Assembly (NCBI GenBank): GCA_019916065.1
Contig: CM034234.1
Span: forward strand, 2,056,963-2,120,962
Length of the DNA stretch: 64,000 bases
Reading direction: 5' to 3'
Source: Vitellaria paradoxa
Taxonomy: Eukaryota > Streptophyta > Magnoliopsida > Ericales > Sapotaceae
Part shown: positions 10,754 to 22,966 of the stretch, in pieces
Numbering within the stretch: position 1 is the first letter of the stretch
How the letters are laid out: every line of letters begins with the position of its first letter
Position numbers and translations under genes: made by a program
Notes under the pieces: generated by a model
The model's input: only the letters and a program-made list of their open reading frames with translations
What the model was told of the DNA's origin: nothing
Database searches by the model: none

Positions 10754-13700
10754 GGTGGTTATTATGCGATACACTATAATAGACCATTTTAGTTAAAGAA
10801 AAACATCATATCATTAAACTCTGTCTCAAAAGAATAAAGAAATGATTTGCTCTACATTTTATATTTACATTTTACCTTTTTTCCAATCATTGTTCTTACT
10901 TCTATTTTACTTTCCTCTTTGAAGTTTATATGAATGGTACATTGATTTTAGGGGGAAAAACACTTCATTCCTATGACCAATTAATTTGTTGAAGTAACTT
11001 GTGATTCAATCGTTATCTTCAATTTGTTGATTGTCTTTTATCAAAATTTGCCTATTATTTTCTTCAGAGAACAAACCATAAATAATTTCATCTCTTGGTT
11101 TGCTTTTTTTTTTTTTGCTGTTGAATTGGTAAATTTTTACAATTTAAATTGTAATGATATAAACTGGATGTACCATATTGCATATGTACTGGAAGCCTTT
11201 TGAGAAAAATAGATGCACTCATGAGATATGCATGATATGCCTTTGGCAACACGTATCATAATGTGTATCATTGTTTTTGACAATTATGGTCTCTAAGGTT
11301 TGATATCTTGACTATCAACACCATGATTCATGAGAAGGTCTTTTCTGCCTTAAAACAGTAAATTCAGAAAATAATAGTTTTTTTCCATCTGGAAGCAGTT
11401 CTCATTTAGGACATAGCGATTGATAATTACCAGTTCTCCTGGATAGGATAAATTACAGGCTACAGCAGTTTTGGTGTAATTAAGAACTTATATTGTTGGT
11501 CAACTTTTTCTTTGTATCCACGCTTAGATTAAAATGAACTCTTTCTTTCTTATCAAAAATAAATAAATAAAAGCAGCTTTTTCTTTCTTAAACTTGCAGG
11601 AGTTGCTTCTTTTGGAAGAAGATGTAAAGGCTTTAGAAGAGATGTACCCTCAAGGTGAAAAGGTGATGGTTTGAAATCTATATCATGTGCTGACTAGCGC
11701 ATGTTTTTATCAATAAGCTATCATCTCCTCATTTTGCTTCTTGATTATTTATTTAGGCTGAGACGGCATGGGCTATGACTGTTCTTGGGTACTTGGCCAA
11801 ACTAGTGTTGGGGATTTTAGGGTAAGTGCACATTTTATACATATCTTTAATCATGCCTTTGGTGAAATGCTTTTGCCATTTTGATTCCCTTCAAACTGTC
11901 ATTTGTGTTTATTTTTTAAATTTTTTTATTGGTGCTGTGAATTCCGGATCACTTTGTTCTGTGAAAATCTCTCATCATGATGAAACTCCAATTGGTAATC
12001 TCTTTCCCATGCCTTTTGTTTTTTCGGTTTATCTCATGTATATTTATGGATGGTTTGGGGGTTTTGTAATTTTAATTTTCCCATCTCCTATGGATTGCCT
12101 ATTTGCCTTCCTCTTGTTTAGGAGAGTAAGGTTGCGTTTAGAGGGACAAAAAGTGAGATAAAATGAGATAAAGTTAGATAAGTTGTGAGTTTGTAATTTG
12201 TGCAGTAAAATAAAACATGAATAACTTTTAGAGTTTTTCAGTATTTTTCACCGTTTTTCAGAGTTTTTTGTCACTTCAAACGGAGCCTAAATGCTATTTT
12301 CCAAATAAAAAATTATTTTCCGTTGTTTTGCTTTTGTTCTTTTTAATTTGGCAGTCACTTGGCACGTCTTAATACAATTCGTAAGATTTTCTGCCATCGT
12401 ATTTGTTTATTAGAGGAGACTCGAATGTCTATATTGATCTTGCTTTTTCTACTTTCCGAGATACATTTTGGGTCTTTATATATGTTTCTATGTTAATAGG
12501 AGACCTTGAAAAATTTGAAAGCCAAGTAGTTTATCGAATATGATTGTCAAATAGCATAAAATGGCCACAAAGGTGTGCCTAAACCATACTGGAAACTAGG
12601 GGAATAAATTAGTTGGCACATAACTGACATGGTATGGCTGAAGTATTTCTGGCTAGTTCTCATGACAACTTTCAGTCTTATTAATATTATAATGAACTTG
12701 AATTTGGTACTGTCCTTTGATCTTTGTACATCTTTTCTGAATGATGGGGATCTGAGGGAAGAGGGATCTGGCCTTGGTGGATATGAGGTATTATCTTCCA
12801 ATGGATATCGTTGTTGGGTAATATAAGACAATTTGTTGTTCTTTTTTCATGTTGATTGGTAGATGCCTTTTTCTATGTTTTATCATGTGTTTCCCCTGTA
12901 CTTCGCTTTTCTTTTCTGCCGATGTTCTTTTGTATGTTTTGGATTTATTAAATCTTTATTTTTTTTAATCTTCACTTCTTGTTTGATAGGTTGATTGTTT
13001 CAGTTGCATGGGTTGCACATATTGTGATATATCTGTTGATCAAACCTCCTTTTTCTTCCTTCCTAAATGAAGTTTTCATCAAGTTGGATGACATCTGGGG
13101 TATTGTGGAAAATCTATTCGGTTTTTCTTTCATTTCCTTTGCTTTATGAGTTATAACATTAACTTCAGATCCACACTTGCCATTTCCAGGTCTTCTAGGC
13201 ACTGCAGCATTTGCATTCTTCTGCTTCTACCTTCTACTTGCTGTGATTGCTGGGGCAATGATGCTTGGCTTGAGATTAGTTTTCATAACAATCCATCCCA
13301 TGAAGTAATCAATTTTGTTGTGCCTGCAAATATTTTTTTATGTTAGTTTTACTGTGTTTTCTGACGAATGCTGGCAACCTGACGTTGATCCATATTATAG
13401 GTGGGGAGCCACTCTTATGAACTCCTTTCTTTTTAATGTGGGACTCATTCTTCTTTGCTCCATCAGGTTGGCATCTTGGATTGTAATACCCCTTACATTC
13501 CGTTTATGCACTAGTCGGAAGATTATTTGTTGGTGGTTAATGGTGAAGTAATTGGGGAATTCATGAGGGATGCAGTACATTATAATTTGTGAAGGAGCCA
13601 GGGACAAGCATTTAATTAAACTCTTATGAACTCCTTTCTTTTATGTCATGATGTTGAGAGTTCAACCTGCAGGTCTTGCACAAGGCCTCACATGCTTTAA

Positions 13701-13785
13701 GACACTAGTTGTAGGTTGAAGTTTCTGCTACTGATTTATTTTGAATCAGCACGTTGTTTTTGGTGACAACTATTTACTAAATTAT

Positions 13786-13817
<32 letters not shown>

Positions 13818-14361
13818 ATATTTTACTTGTGCATGGCATGAATTGGCCACCTTCTGGCATCTCTTGTCAAAGTTATGTTGTTTACTTCTCCTTCTATTAA
13901 TACTGAGAATTATTGTTTGGCTTAGTGTTTGATAGTGATTGTTCTTGGGGTTTTCTCAGTGTGATTCAGTTCTGTGCCACAGCATTTGCATACTATGCTC
14001 AAGCTACTGCTGCACAGGAAATATTCAGTCACACATTGCAATCTCTTCGTGGAATTAAGTATCTGTACAAGTTAGTCACGATTCTTCCCAATGTACTTGT
14101 ATATATTGATTAGACAAATTCCCAACCAGTTTCACATAGTTCTATTGCAGGTATAATGTATTCCAGATTGCATTCATTGCTTTGGCTGGATTGACATTTG
14201 TCTATTATGCTGCCTTTGTAAGTTCGCAGTTTAATTACACCTCGTTTACCTTTCCTTTTATGTAGCTTGAACCCAAAGGCTTATTAACCTGTAAAATTCT
14301 CTTAATCTTTCAGGGATGGCGAAGAAAAAAACCAAGCGGCAGGTTCCAGCTCTCCAGTTGA
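7310..14361 (+). CDS. LIMR-family (LMBR1-like) multi-pass membrane protein, 14 exons
   Basis: Exons: 7310-7659, 7777-7862, 8868-8980, 9087-9197, 9720-9818, 9936-10058, 11600-11662, 11757-11821, 12990-13099, 13190-13304, 13401-13466, 13960-14070, 14151-14217 and 14314-14361. They total 1527 nt (508 aa), all introns are GT-AG and all phases close. The start ATG opens [11 protein letters not shown], the usual family start. Hydrophobic segments fill residues about 5-30, 40-60 and 80-105 and most of the C-terminal half. A basic, hydrophilic loop rich in K, R and E (exons 6-7, with [15 protein letters not shown]) separates the two membrane blocks. Conserved landmarks include [32 protein letters not shown] and the C-terminal end GRFQLSS. 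LMBR1/LIMR proteins are lipocalin-receptor-like membrane proteins whose plant role is unclear. From memory it is nearly collinear with Arabidopsis At5g01460, about 509 aa. Introns hold a MITE, a 41-nt T run and a (GA)n run. Confidence 0.95.
10644..10820. repeat. Short duplication around a 41-nt T run in LIMR intron 6
   Basis: A T41 run (10711-10751) is flanked by two similar sequences. Each reads ggttattatgyg, then a tagac/agacc core, then aaagaaaaacatca, at about 10646-10705 and 10757-10812. The copies are direct repeats separated by the homopolymer. Confidence 0.65.
12130..12287. mobile_element. Tourist-like MITE in LIMR intron 8
   Basis: Inverted ends ggttgcgtttagag and cttcaaacggagcc bound a 158-bp AT-rich body. 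The perfect target-site duplication TAA lies at 12127-12129 and 12288-12290, as expected for PIF/Harbinger-related MITEs. The body (gagataaaatgagataa) recurs in several other MITEs here. Confidence 0.85.
13787..13817. repeat. (GA)n microsatellite in LIMR intron 11
   Basis: About 15 uninterrupted GA units lie in the intron between the exons ending at 13466 and starting at 13960. Confidence 0.9.
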
Positions 14362-15140
14362 AGCACATATTGCCTAGAAGACTAACTGGATCAGACAGAA
14401 TTGGCACTTGTACAAGTTATTTCGAGTGATTTTTAAAGTCAGATGCTTATGGGGCCTAGACTTGTTCCATGTTGTCTGGAGACGTAAGCAGACTGCATCC
14501 GTGTTAAATTTGGTTGCTGCATTGGAAGTACGGTGTTGAGTGCTGCTGCGTGTTTCCTTGTTTACCCACAGTTTTGTAAGTAGTCCCTTTTTGATTTATG
14601 TTTAGGTGGTTTTGTCATGTAATATCTTTGGTGAGTGGGGGCCAGCTTGAGAACAAACGTTTGATGTATTATATAATGAATGAAAACAAAATTTTCTTGA
14701 GCAACGAGCCTGTTTGACGTGGATTGTAAATTTTTAAGGATATCCGGGTGTTTGTTTCCCAACCCACATGGTCAGGATAAGATGGATCTCATGAATAGCT
14801 GAAGCTTTGCTTTCACGGGAGACATGGGTTCACTTTAACGACATTTCGAGTCTTTCACAATGTTCATCAGATGTGTTTGACCACGTTCGCCGTCGAATAT
14901 TTCCTTTTCTACTAGCAGATCGTTCGCTCTTTTTATTTTTATTTTATTTTTTTTCGAGAAATTTATGGACACCCTGCTCGGTTTTAGGGTTTTGACAGGG
15001 TAAAGTTACATTGTTGACTCTCTGATGATGCATTTTACGACGATCCAAGAAAATCCGCATGCCCCATTCCCAATTTGTTATTTTACAAATCAGTGAAAGA
15101 ACCACAGCTGCCTTCCTTTCCTTGTTCATCCTCTCTTGCC

Positions 15141-15462
15141 AAAATCAAGTTGACCATTGAAAGTTACATGGACGTCGGATTTATTCATAATATTGACAAG
15201 TAATACCGAGAAGTGATATAACCTTGCAGGTTGAAAATTCAATGAACTATTTTGGTTCATTAACGAACAAATTCTTTATTTCAAAGACAGCTACCATTTC
15301 AAAACCAGATTGACCATTGAAAATTGCATGTACATCATATTTATTCATTATATTGGCTAGTAATGCCGAGAACCAATCCACAAACTTGCAGGTCGAAAAT
15401 TCAATGAAATATTTTGATTCACTAACAAACAAAATCTTTATTTTCAACTCAGCTACAACACC
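15141..15462. repeat. 160-bp tandem duplication between the LIMR and GDSL genes
   Basis: tgaccattga occurs at 15151 and 15311, a 160-bp offset. The units share cttgcaggt, gaaaattcaatgaa and caaac/aac-aatctttat with scattered differences. It lies in the short convergent interval between the 3' ends of the two genes. Confidence 0.8.
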
Positions 15463-15644
15463 CGAAAAACACAAGCTACTGTAAAGCCAGTCAGTCAATG
15501 CACTGAACTGCCAAGTTGGTCCTACGTTTTTTTTTTTTTTTTAATTCCCCCTCCACCTTGTGGGGGCGTTTCTTGGGAGAAGAAGCGATGATTAGAAAGC
15601 ATTTATGGCCTTTAGAATGCCTCCATTTTATAGCAAAAGACCTC

Positions 15645-18600
15645 CTAATCCCACTCGTTCTCCCAGTGAAAGTTGGTCTCTGAGATATTTATGGTGGTCT
15701 TACCGTCAGGCCCAACGAGATCATATGGCGAGTCTTCAGAAAATTCAGTTGGCAATGATTTCCAGTGCAGACTTGGCTCCCACTCCGCTTCTTTCAGGAT
15801 TGTCATGATCTCCTTCACCACGATTTTGCTTCCCTCAGTTGACAAATGGATTCCATCCCTAAAAATGAAAAGGCAACCAAAAAGACAAAAATGGACAAGA
15901 ACTCAGCTCACAACGGGTGTTTGTTAGAATATAAGGTTGTAGTTATATTTTATCCCTTAGTTATTACACCAGAAAACACATAACCCATGCAGTTAAAAAG
16001 TGAACACAACTCGAAAGTTTGGACATGTCATGCAATACTCTATTATCTTCTTTCTAGCGCCCCCCCCCCCCAAAAAAAAAAAAAACCCAAAAAAAAAGGG
16101 GTTATTAAATAACCAAAATGTTTATATAATGACTCTTCTTTGGCAAAAACATATGACATTACGCGACGTGCAAATCACATGCGTGGTAAATATAACAGAA
16201 ATCATCCATTGGACACTTCAATCCAACATTAAAAATGGGTTCTGTGTTTACCTTTTATCCGCAGGGTAGCTATATGTTTTCTAGTCAAAACACAATGAAA
16301 GGATGATGTACCTTAGAATATAAGTGAGCAAAATAAGAAGAAGTCAATTGTTTCTGCAGTAGTTTTAGGGAAAGCCTTTTTTTTTTTTTTTGGTGTTGTG
16401 TGGGGGGGGGGGGGGGGGGGCTGCAGAACCAATAGTTTTTCCAATGCAACTTGGCCATCCTCCCAGTCAAAACAAGCGTCATGCCTTACATAGCCAAAAG
16501 AAAATAAAAACATTTTACTCTGAATCAAGAATTATATGGCAATTGAACACGTGTCATTTCTTGATATTCACTTGGAATCTAAAGAAACTTTAGATTTTAT
16601 AAATTAAAAGCAACTCTTGATTTTGATTGTTTATCCTAATCAATTATGGTGACCGCGCCTTGACTAGTTGACTTTTGGATGTGATTCCCCCTAAATTGTA
16701 TCTGTAAACCCATCCTGACAGAAGTTTTTGCTACATAATATCTTCATTGGAACTAACAAGCATGTTTAAGGAGTTAGGGATAAAAAAATAAAAAAATAAA
16801 GGAAAACAATAAAAATTGGGGAAAAAAAGAAAGAAAAAGCAAAAGGGTCATATTGTTCTGCAGGCAAATATGAAACTAACCAACAAGCAGCATAGCCACA
16901 AAATGTGCAGGAAGCCTGTGAAAAGATACAGGACACGCATAGTGATAGAAGCACTCAAGAGATTTTCAGCTCTCCCCTACTGAGACAAGGAAAATATTCA
17001 GTGCAATAGTGTCAACTAAAATTTGGATCTAACATGATGAGTTCCACCATAATAAATGGACTGTCACCATAGACTCAATCTCCAACATAAGTGCTCCACT
17101 ATCAGCGAAGATCAATTCATGAGAAAGGAACTGAAAAACCCTACCAATATAATTCACAGAATAAAAAGAAGTTATATAGCATTCTCAAATTTAACAGGGG
17201 GAAAAAAAATAGCACACTGTAATGACATTTTTTTTCCCCAGGACTTCAGGTACATACTAGCTACATTACAATTAGTCTGCTGTCACCAAAAGAAGCATCG
17301 CTTTCCTCAATTGCAGGTAACTAGTAGTGTTCGTGAGTCGTTCACTGAAGACAGTTTAGGTATTTGCATAATTACAGCTAATACTTCATGGAGATTTGAT
17401 AGGCTTGCACTAACCATATTGTATCATGATGAAGATTTTCTAGATGACATCTAAAAAATGCACTCCATACCAATTCAGCAGAGGTGATTCCTCATACTAT
17501 ATCAAAATGATCAGAGATTTCAGATAAAATATAACTTCTGTGTCATCCAACAGATAGGTAAAAGTAGTCCTAAATAAGGTAGCATAAAGATTACTCGATG
17601 GGAAAATTTAGGCAACAGAAAAAGAATTATCACATGAAAGCATACTTACGTAAAGCAAACTGACATCCAATCATCTGGTGTCTGAAGAGCTGTCCAAAGA
17701 TTAATAGCCTTCACATCCATCTCCTGGCACAACTCTATTAGTGCTTCTGAATATTTTTTGCAGGCCTCATTTGTCCGACCCAACTTGTCAAATTTATTGC
17801 TGGTTTTCAAGGGGGGTAAAAACAAAATGGATACCACGTTAGACTTGAAATTTTCCAGGACAAGAAGGAAAAAAAATAATCAAAACCAATATAAGTTCAC
17901 CCTGTAAATTCACGGATTTTAGCCTCATTCACTGGAGGAGCACTGAGAAAGATTACGCGAGTCTTATCTGAAAGGCTCTGCTAAGCAAAAAGATTTCTAT
18001 TAGAATATGCACAGAATACATATGACCGTAAGTTGTCGATGATGCTGTTTTGTAGAGTTTGAGGGCATCATATGACATACTGTTGTAAATTCACACCACC
18101 AGAGGGGAAAAAATACAGCTCCTAAGGATACACACACAGATCTGCTCATATGGTAGGGCAAATTTCTCTTTTCATTACAAAACAAAATCCCACCAGTTTT
18201 TAACTGTAGATCCGCCTCACTGGATTTGGAAAGTCCACTGTGTTTTTCATGTATAGAAAATGCAAGACAACATCATTGTTGATGATACAGAAATAATTTT
18301 TAGGTTTCCCTCAAGTGACAACATTTCATTTCTGAACTGGTTATCATTTTCATTGATGCCTATTCAAGAAAAATCTTTGGTTGGGGTACCACAACATTTA
18401 GAAGTCTGAAAATATCTATACCATTCAGAATATCCAATTGGCTTTTGGAAATCAAAAGGAAGAGTATTTCCCTCATATAAATGTAATTCACAAGAGAAAG
18501 ATTGCTCATGAGCAGTCACACAGCGATGACAATATAGGAAGAACCTATATGGTATAGCCTTTTCTTTGCATGTGGTCACGTATCTTATTTTTTTTTTTTT

Positions 18601-21426
18601 TGGGGGGGGGGGGGGGCGACATAGCTGTAAAATATCATCCTATCCAGAAAGATTACCTTGAGATGACTAGCAATTTTCCTCATATTTTCAATATATTCAG
18701 GAAGGGGCACATGAGGGCCCAGGCCACTAGGGTGAGGACACATTGAGTCATTACCACCGAGATAGACTATCACCAGAGAAGGCTGAATAGCTGCATCCTG
18801 AATTAGAAATAATAACAAATCATTGGCATCAAAATGCTACCAATTGGTCCAAGCGAGGAGGTTGTAGGTATCAGCATTCAAAAAAATAAAGTTTAATAAT
18901 AGTAATAATAATAATAGTAAACAAAAACAAACTTGAAACATGTAGAAAACTATCTTATTTGCAAGAAAGTTATTCATCAATAGCTCAGTAGTCACGAAAA
19001 AGGGAAATTATATAATACCTTGGGAAAAACTTGATTAAGAACTTGAAGAGCACGCCTAGAATTCCAACCAGTATATCCTCGCAAAAAAATGTCTGCCTAC
19101 GCCAATTTCAGGCTAAAATCAGCATTACTATTGAAGAAAAGAATCAATAATAATCATCTAATGGCAGTTGAACTAAACAACTCAATAAAGCCTTAGTCAC
19201 AAAGCCGATTTCAGGCTAAAATCAGCATTAGTATTGAAGTAAAGGATCACCTATAATCATCTAATGGCACTTGAACTAAAATAGATATCTAAAATTACAC
19301 CTATGCATTAGTAGTGCCACTCTTTAAGTACCACTAAATCACCCCTATGTTGTGAAGTTCACAAACTTATTGCAACTGAAAATAAAAAATCAAATTCTCT
19401 GATTGTGTATCAATCAATGCTAGAATGTTTATATGTAGAATGTAATCTAATTCTTAGAGAATGCAAAAGATAATAACTTATCCTATAAAAGCCCTGAATC
19501 CGACGTACTGGCCTCGCTCAGCTATTACCTATTCCTGATAATAACTTGAAAGGCATAACCAGTTCAGTTCTAGCCCTCTGCACTCCCCCACAAAGCCCCT
19601 TCCTCCAACCAAATAAATCCAATTTTCCTTTGCCATTTTGCAGTTTGTGTTCTATGAAAATTCATTCCAAGAAAGCCGGTCAAAATTTTTTCATTCTCTG
19701 TGTACTTGTGAATTCATATACTCCTTTCCAGATTTTCTTATTATTACTTTTCTACGTGAAAGTAAAACCAATGGCAGTGATTGAGTTGTAATTAAATTAG
19801 ATTTATACGGATTTATTCGGTTTATTGTTTTTAAGGGGTAGACCAGGCTAATTTTTTGAGCAGATTTTTTTTTTATTGCATATCATTAATCTTTTCTAAA
19901 TTTTCTAGAAGGACATCACAGTGACAGACTTCTGATGCCCTTGTCATAAAGCTTTAGCAAGAACCTTCTTTACTGAAGCCACGGTGTAAAATGCCAGTCT
20001 AAACAAAAGCCAACCATTCTGACCACAAATGACAGTTTGAATTCTTGGAATGTGCATCTAATTATATTAGGGATTTGGCGTAGTAACTAATTTTTGATCC
20101 AGGGAGTTTTAAGTGATGGGTTATGAGGTGTCTTTAAAGTATGAGTTTTAAGGAATTTAGATGGTATCGGTTCTAAGGTATTCAGGAATATGGGTTTAAA
20201 AATAATGAACCCACGCTTGAGAGTTTATTTTTTAATGGGTACTGAGGTGTTTATTAATGTATATAATGACACATATACCCTTATTTATTTGTTAAGCAGC
20301 AAGCACTGCAATAACTATTGATGTTTGGACAGATGCATATAAAACAATACATTATGATATATATTGAAGTAACCGAAAAAAAAAAAAAAAAAAAAAGTCT
20401 TCTGAAAATCATGTCCAAAAATACTAGTCCAATTAGCTTTTAAAGGTGAATTCTCTTAAAGGTACATAAAACATACATATGAATCTAACACTGTCCACAC
20501 ATACAAACTGGACTGAAATGATAATTCGGCAACATAATTGCGAAAGACTTGGGGGTGACAAAGGGCGGAAGGGAAAAGGTAAAATTATTTTCCAGACTGT
20601 TTCACTTCATTTGGCAGAAGATGACAAAGTTTACTTCATGGGAGATTGTCTTCCCGATGAGAGTCTTCACACTGATTTGTATGTAACAGCAAAGGCGCAA
20701 GGCAAGGTGGAGGACCGAGTCTTTTAAATTTGGATTTCAATATTTTCATAAGAGTATTACTGTCCAGAATTTTATGAATTCATGAGAATTCCAAATCAGC
20801 CTATTTAAAAAACTGAAACAAGACACCAACTCATAGTTCAGAATTCTAAGATGTTCAACAAACAAACCCATGAGAATAGTAAACTTATCACTGAAAAACT
20901 CCCCAGCATAATACCTAAGAACCCACATTTAAAAACCCTAAAAACCCATGAATTCTTTACTCCAAGCACGGCCTAAAAAATGCGTAAGGAGTGGTGCAAC
21001 TCGATGGGAATTAATTCAGAAAAAAATGAAGTAAAACAATATAGAAAACACAAATAAACAAATAGTAAAGCAAAAAAGAAAAAGAAAAAAATGTGTGGAA
21101 CCCCACCACCACTTGGGATGTGGAAATTAGAGTTGAAATGACTCAGTGGGGGGTTGAAATCAGCAGCAGAAGATAAAAATCAAAAACCATTAATAAACAA
21201 GATAAGGAATAAAGTTCAAACCATCCATTATCTTCGCGTTGATATATATATGGCCGAACCAATAGTCAAAAAAAAAATCAAAGGGAAGAAGAAAAGAGGG
21301 TCAAGCAAATGGTACCTTCCGAGAGTAGATGTCTGCGAGAATAGCACCCCATCCTTCACCAGTGTAACTGAACTGTACTATCGACGACCCGAAAAGAACG
21401 AACTGCGGCCTCGCAGGTCCTACCAT
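15645..21426 (-). CDS. GDSL esterase/lipase, CPRD49 / isoamyl acetate-hydrolysing esterase-like, 6 exons
   Basis: Exons in transcript order: 21426-21316, 19096-19019, 18797-18657, 17977-17901, 17799-17650 and 15858-15645. They total 771 nt (256 aa) and the phases close. SGNH-hydrolase blocks are visible: block I FGSSIVQFSY with the nucleophile in GSS (residues 13-15), block II around GYTGWNSRRAL (Gly oxyanion), block III LGGNDS (N79) and block V DGIHLS (D187, H190). There is no signal peptide and the length fits the CPRD49 group (about 256 aa), so it is probably cytosolic. The family hydrolyses small esters; the plant substrate is unknown. Exon 4 has two possible acceptors three bases apart (TAGCAG), so one extra Gln is possible; I chose the downstream site because relatives read HLKSLSDKTR. 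The gene runs convergently to the LIMR gene. Confidence 0.93.
16052..16100. repeat. Homopolymer C-A tract in GDSL intron 5
   Basis: A run of ten or so C is followed by a run of about 13 A, then more A and a short G run. It is intronic and has no coding meaning. Confidence 0.8.
16378..16420. repeat. Poly-T then poly-G tract in GDSL intron 5
   Basis: T14 is followed by ggtgttgtgt and then an uninterrupted G run of about 18 (16403-16420). Lengths of such runs are often inexact in assemblies. Confidence 0.8.
18590..18616. repeat. Poly-T/poly-G tract in GDSL intron 3
   Basis: A T run of about 13 runs straight into a G run of about 15, just downstream (in transcript sense) of exon 3. Confidence 0.8.
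19101..19305. repeat. 103-bp tandem duplication in GDSL intron 1
   Basis: gccaatttcaggctaaaatc at 19101 and gccgatttcaggctaaaatc at 19204 head two near-identical units that also share cagcatta-tattgaag and aatcatctaatggca. The first unit abuts the 3' splice site of exon 2. Confidence 0.85.
20085..20985. other. Possible foldback-type insertion in GDSL intron 1
   Basis: The left part (20140-20215: gagttttaaggaatttag, atgggtttaaaaataatg) and the right part (20885-20970: aacccacatttaaaaaccct, aattctttactcc) look like diverged inverted repeats enclosing unrecognised sequence, including a short frame at 20479-20727 that resembles no protein I know. No target duplication was found. Confidence 0.3.
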
Positions 21427-21439
21427 TTTTCTCTCCCAA

Positions 21440-21476
21440 ACAATTCCTCTCTCTCTCTCCCCCTCCTCTCTCTCCC
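21440..21476 (-). promoter_or_regulatory. CT/GA-rich leader of the GDSL gene
   Basis: Just upstream of the ATG (on the minus strand) lies a gagagagag-rich tract, ctctctctctccccc on the plus strand at about 21449-21463. Such tracts are usual in plant 5' UTRs. Confidence 0.45.
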
Positions 21477-21555
21477 TGAAATAGTAGAACAGGCTGTTTC
21501 CCTCTGGATGGTTCTTTTGCTATTTATAGAGGTTGTTTGTACGAAAAGTGACCAA

Positions 21556-22807
21556 TGGAGGCGTTTGGGAAGATGAAAAATAAGATAAAATAAAATAATT
21601 TACGGTGACTGATAAATTTGTAATTTATGAAATGGGATAAAAAATAAATAATTTATAAAATTTTTAACATTTTACATTGTTTTAAAAATTGAAAAAAGTA
21701 AAAAATGTCAGTCACTTTTTAGTATTTAAAAGACTAATTAAAATTTATTAAAATAATTCATTGGAACAGTGAAAAGTAAATTGTTTTAACAATATTGGTT
21801 AAAAATCAATATAAAAAGCGGATAAATGTTAAAAAATGTGAAAAAAATGAGTAATTTTTTACAATTTTTATAATTTTTTTTGAAAAAGTTTATAAAATTA
21901 AAATTTTAATAACAAACGCATGAAAAATAAAAATAACAAATAACAAATTTTGACAAAAATAGATAAATATTTATAACATTTCTATAATTTTCGGTGATTT
22001 TTTACTCAACCAAGCGGGCCATAGTCGGGGGAGATTCGGGTTCCGAGGGACTTTGTGTGATCTGAAAATGGGAATTCGTGAATAATTTCCGGTAATGTAG
22101 GAGTTGAGCTTTCTCACTTTTGCTAAAAGTGGGAATCTATCAAAAGTAACTGAAAATTTAATTTGCAAAAAGATAGAAAAAAATTGGTAACATTTTGGTG
22201 GCGGAAAAAAGTGAAAAAACAAAAAACAAAAAAAACAAAGAAAGTGATGTTTGTCGATTATTTTTTGAGGTTTAGGTGGCACAACTAAAAAATTATGATT
22301 AAATTCATTTAAATGTGGTCTCATTTACTTTTTTTCGAATAGTTAAAGTTATTAGAAAATTGATAAAAGTTAAAATAAATTGACAAAAATTAGTATAAGT
22401 TGAAAAGATTTTGAAAAAAATTAGCAAAACTTTGTTTATAAAATTTATAATTTTAAAATAAACGCAAAAAAAAGAGAATAAATTTTGATAAAAATTTATA
22501 AAAATTAACTTTTTTTTTGGGTGTGTGCGCGACTATTAAATGCTCCCTAAAGAATGCGCTAATGAAAAAGTTTCTATCTAAATACTTAAATTTAATTTGT
22601 TATGAATTATTTGATTTTGACCAAATGACCTAGGTCTCATTTGAGGCACTCAAATTCATCAAAATTAACTAATTTTTTATATTTTCTTTCGATCAAATTT
22701 CTTCACATATCATTTTTATGTCACATCTTTTTATTTTTATTATACTTTTTAATCAATATTTTGTCAATCAAACACACTATTTGATGTTAACGTTAGAAGT
22801 GATTTAA
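21556..22807. other. AT-rich DNA upstream of the GDSL gene, probably MITE debris
   Basis: Sequence near 21557 (ggcgtttgggaagatg) and 22009 (caaccaagcgggcc) look like the two ends of a Tourist-like element about 460 bp long. The stretch 22636-22785 has another pair (ctcatttgaggcac and gtcaatcaaacacac). No gene; no clean target duplication for either. Confidence 0.35.
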
Positions 22808-22963
22808 GGGCTCGTTTGGAGTCCCAAAAAAAATAAAAAAAAACTAATGAATTGGATTGATGTGATGTAAAAATGATAAGTGACAAAATGTGATTGAAGG
22901 AATTTGAAAATTTTTGAAATTTTTTAATTTTTTTTAAAATCTTTTGAGACTCCAAACAAGCCC
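22808..22963. mobile_element. Tourist-like MITE, intact termini
   Basis: Ends gggctcgtttggagtc and gactccaaacaagccc are near-perfect 16-bp inverted repeats. TAA duplications lie at 22805-22807 and 22964-22966. Length 156 bp, non-coding. Confidence 0.9.
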
Positions 22964-22966
22964 TAA

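Noticed and set aside
11826..12161. 111-residue plus-strand frame in LIMR intron 8
   Set aside because: Hydrophobic translation of T-rich intron that runs into the MITE; exons on both sides join in phase without it.
20479..20727. Possible 82-residue gene within GDSL intron 1
   Set aside because: Starts in repeat-like sequence, has no recognisable domain and lies in a suspected insertion.
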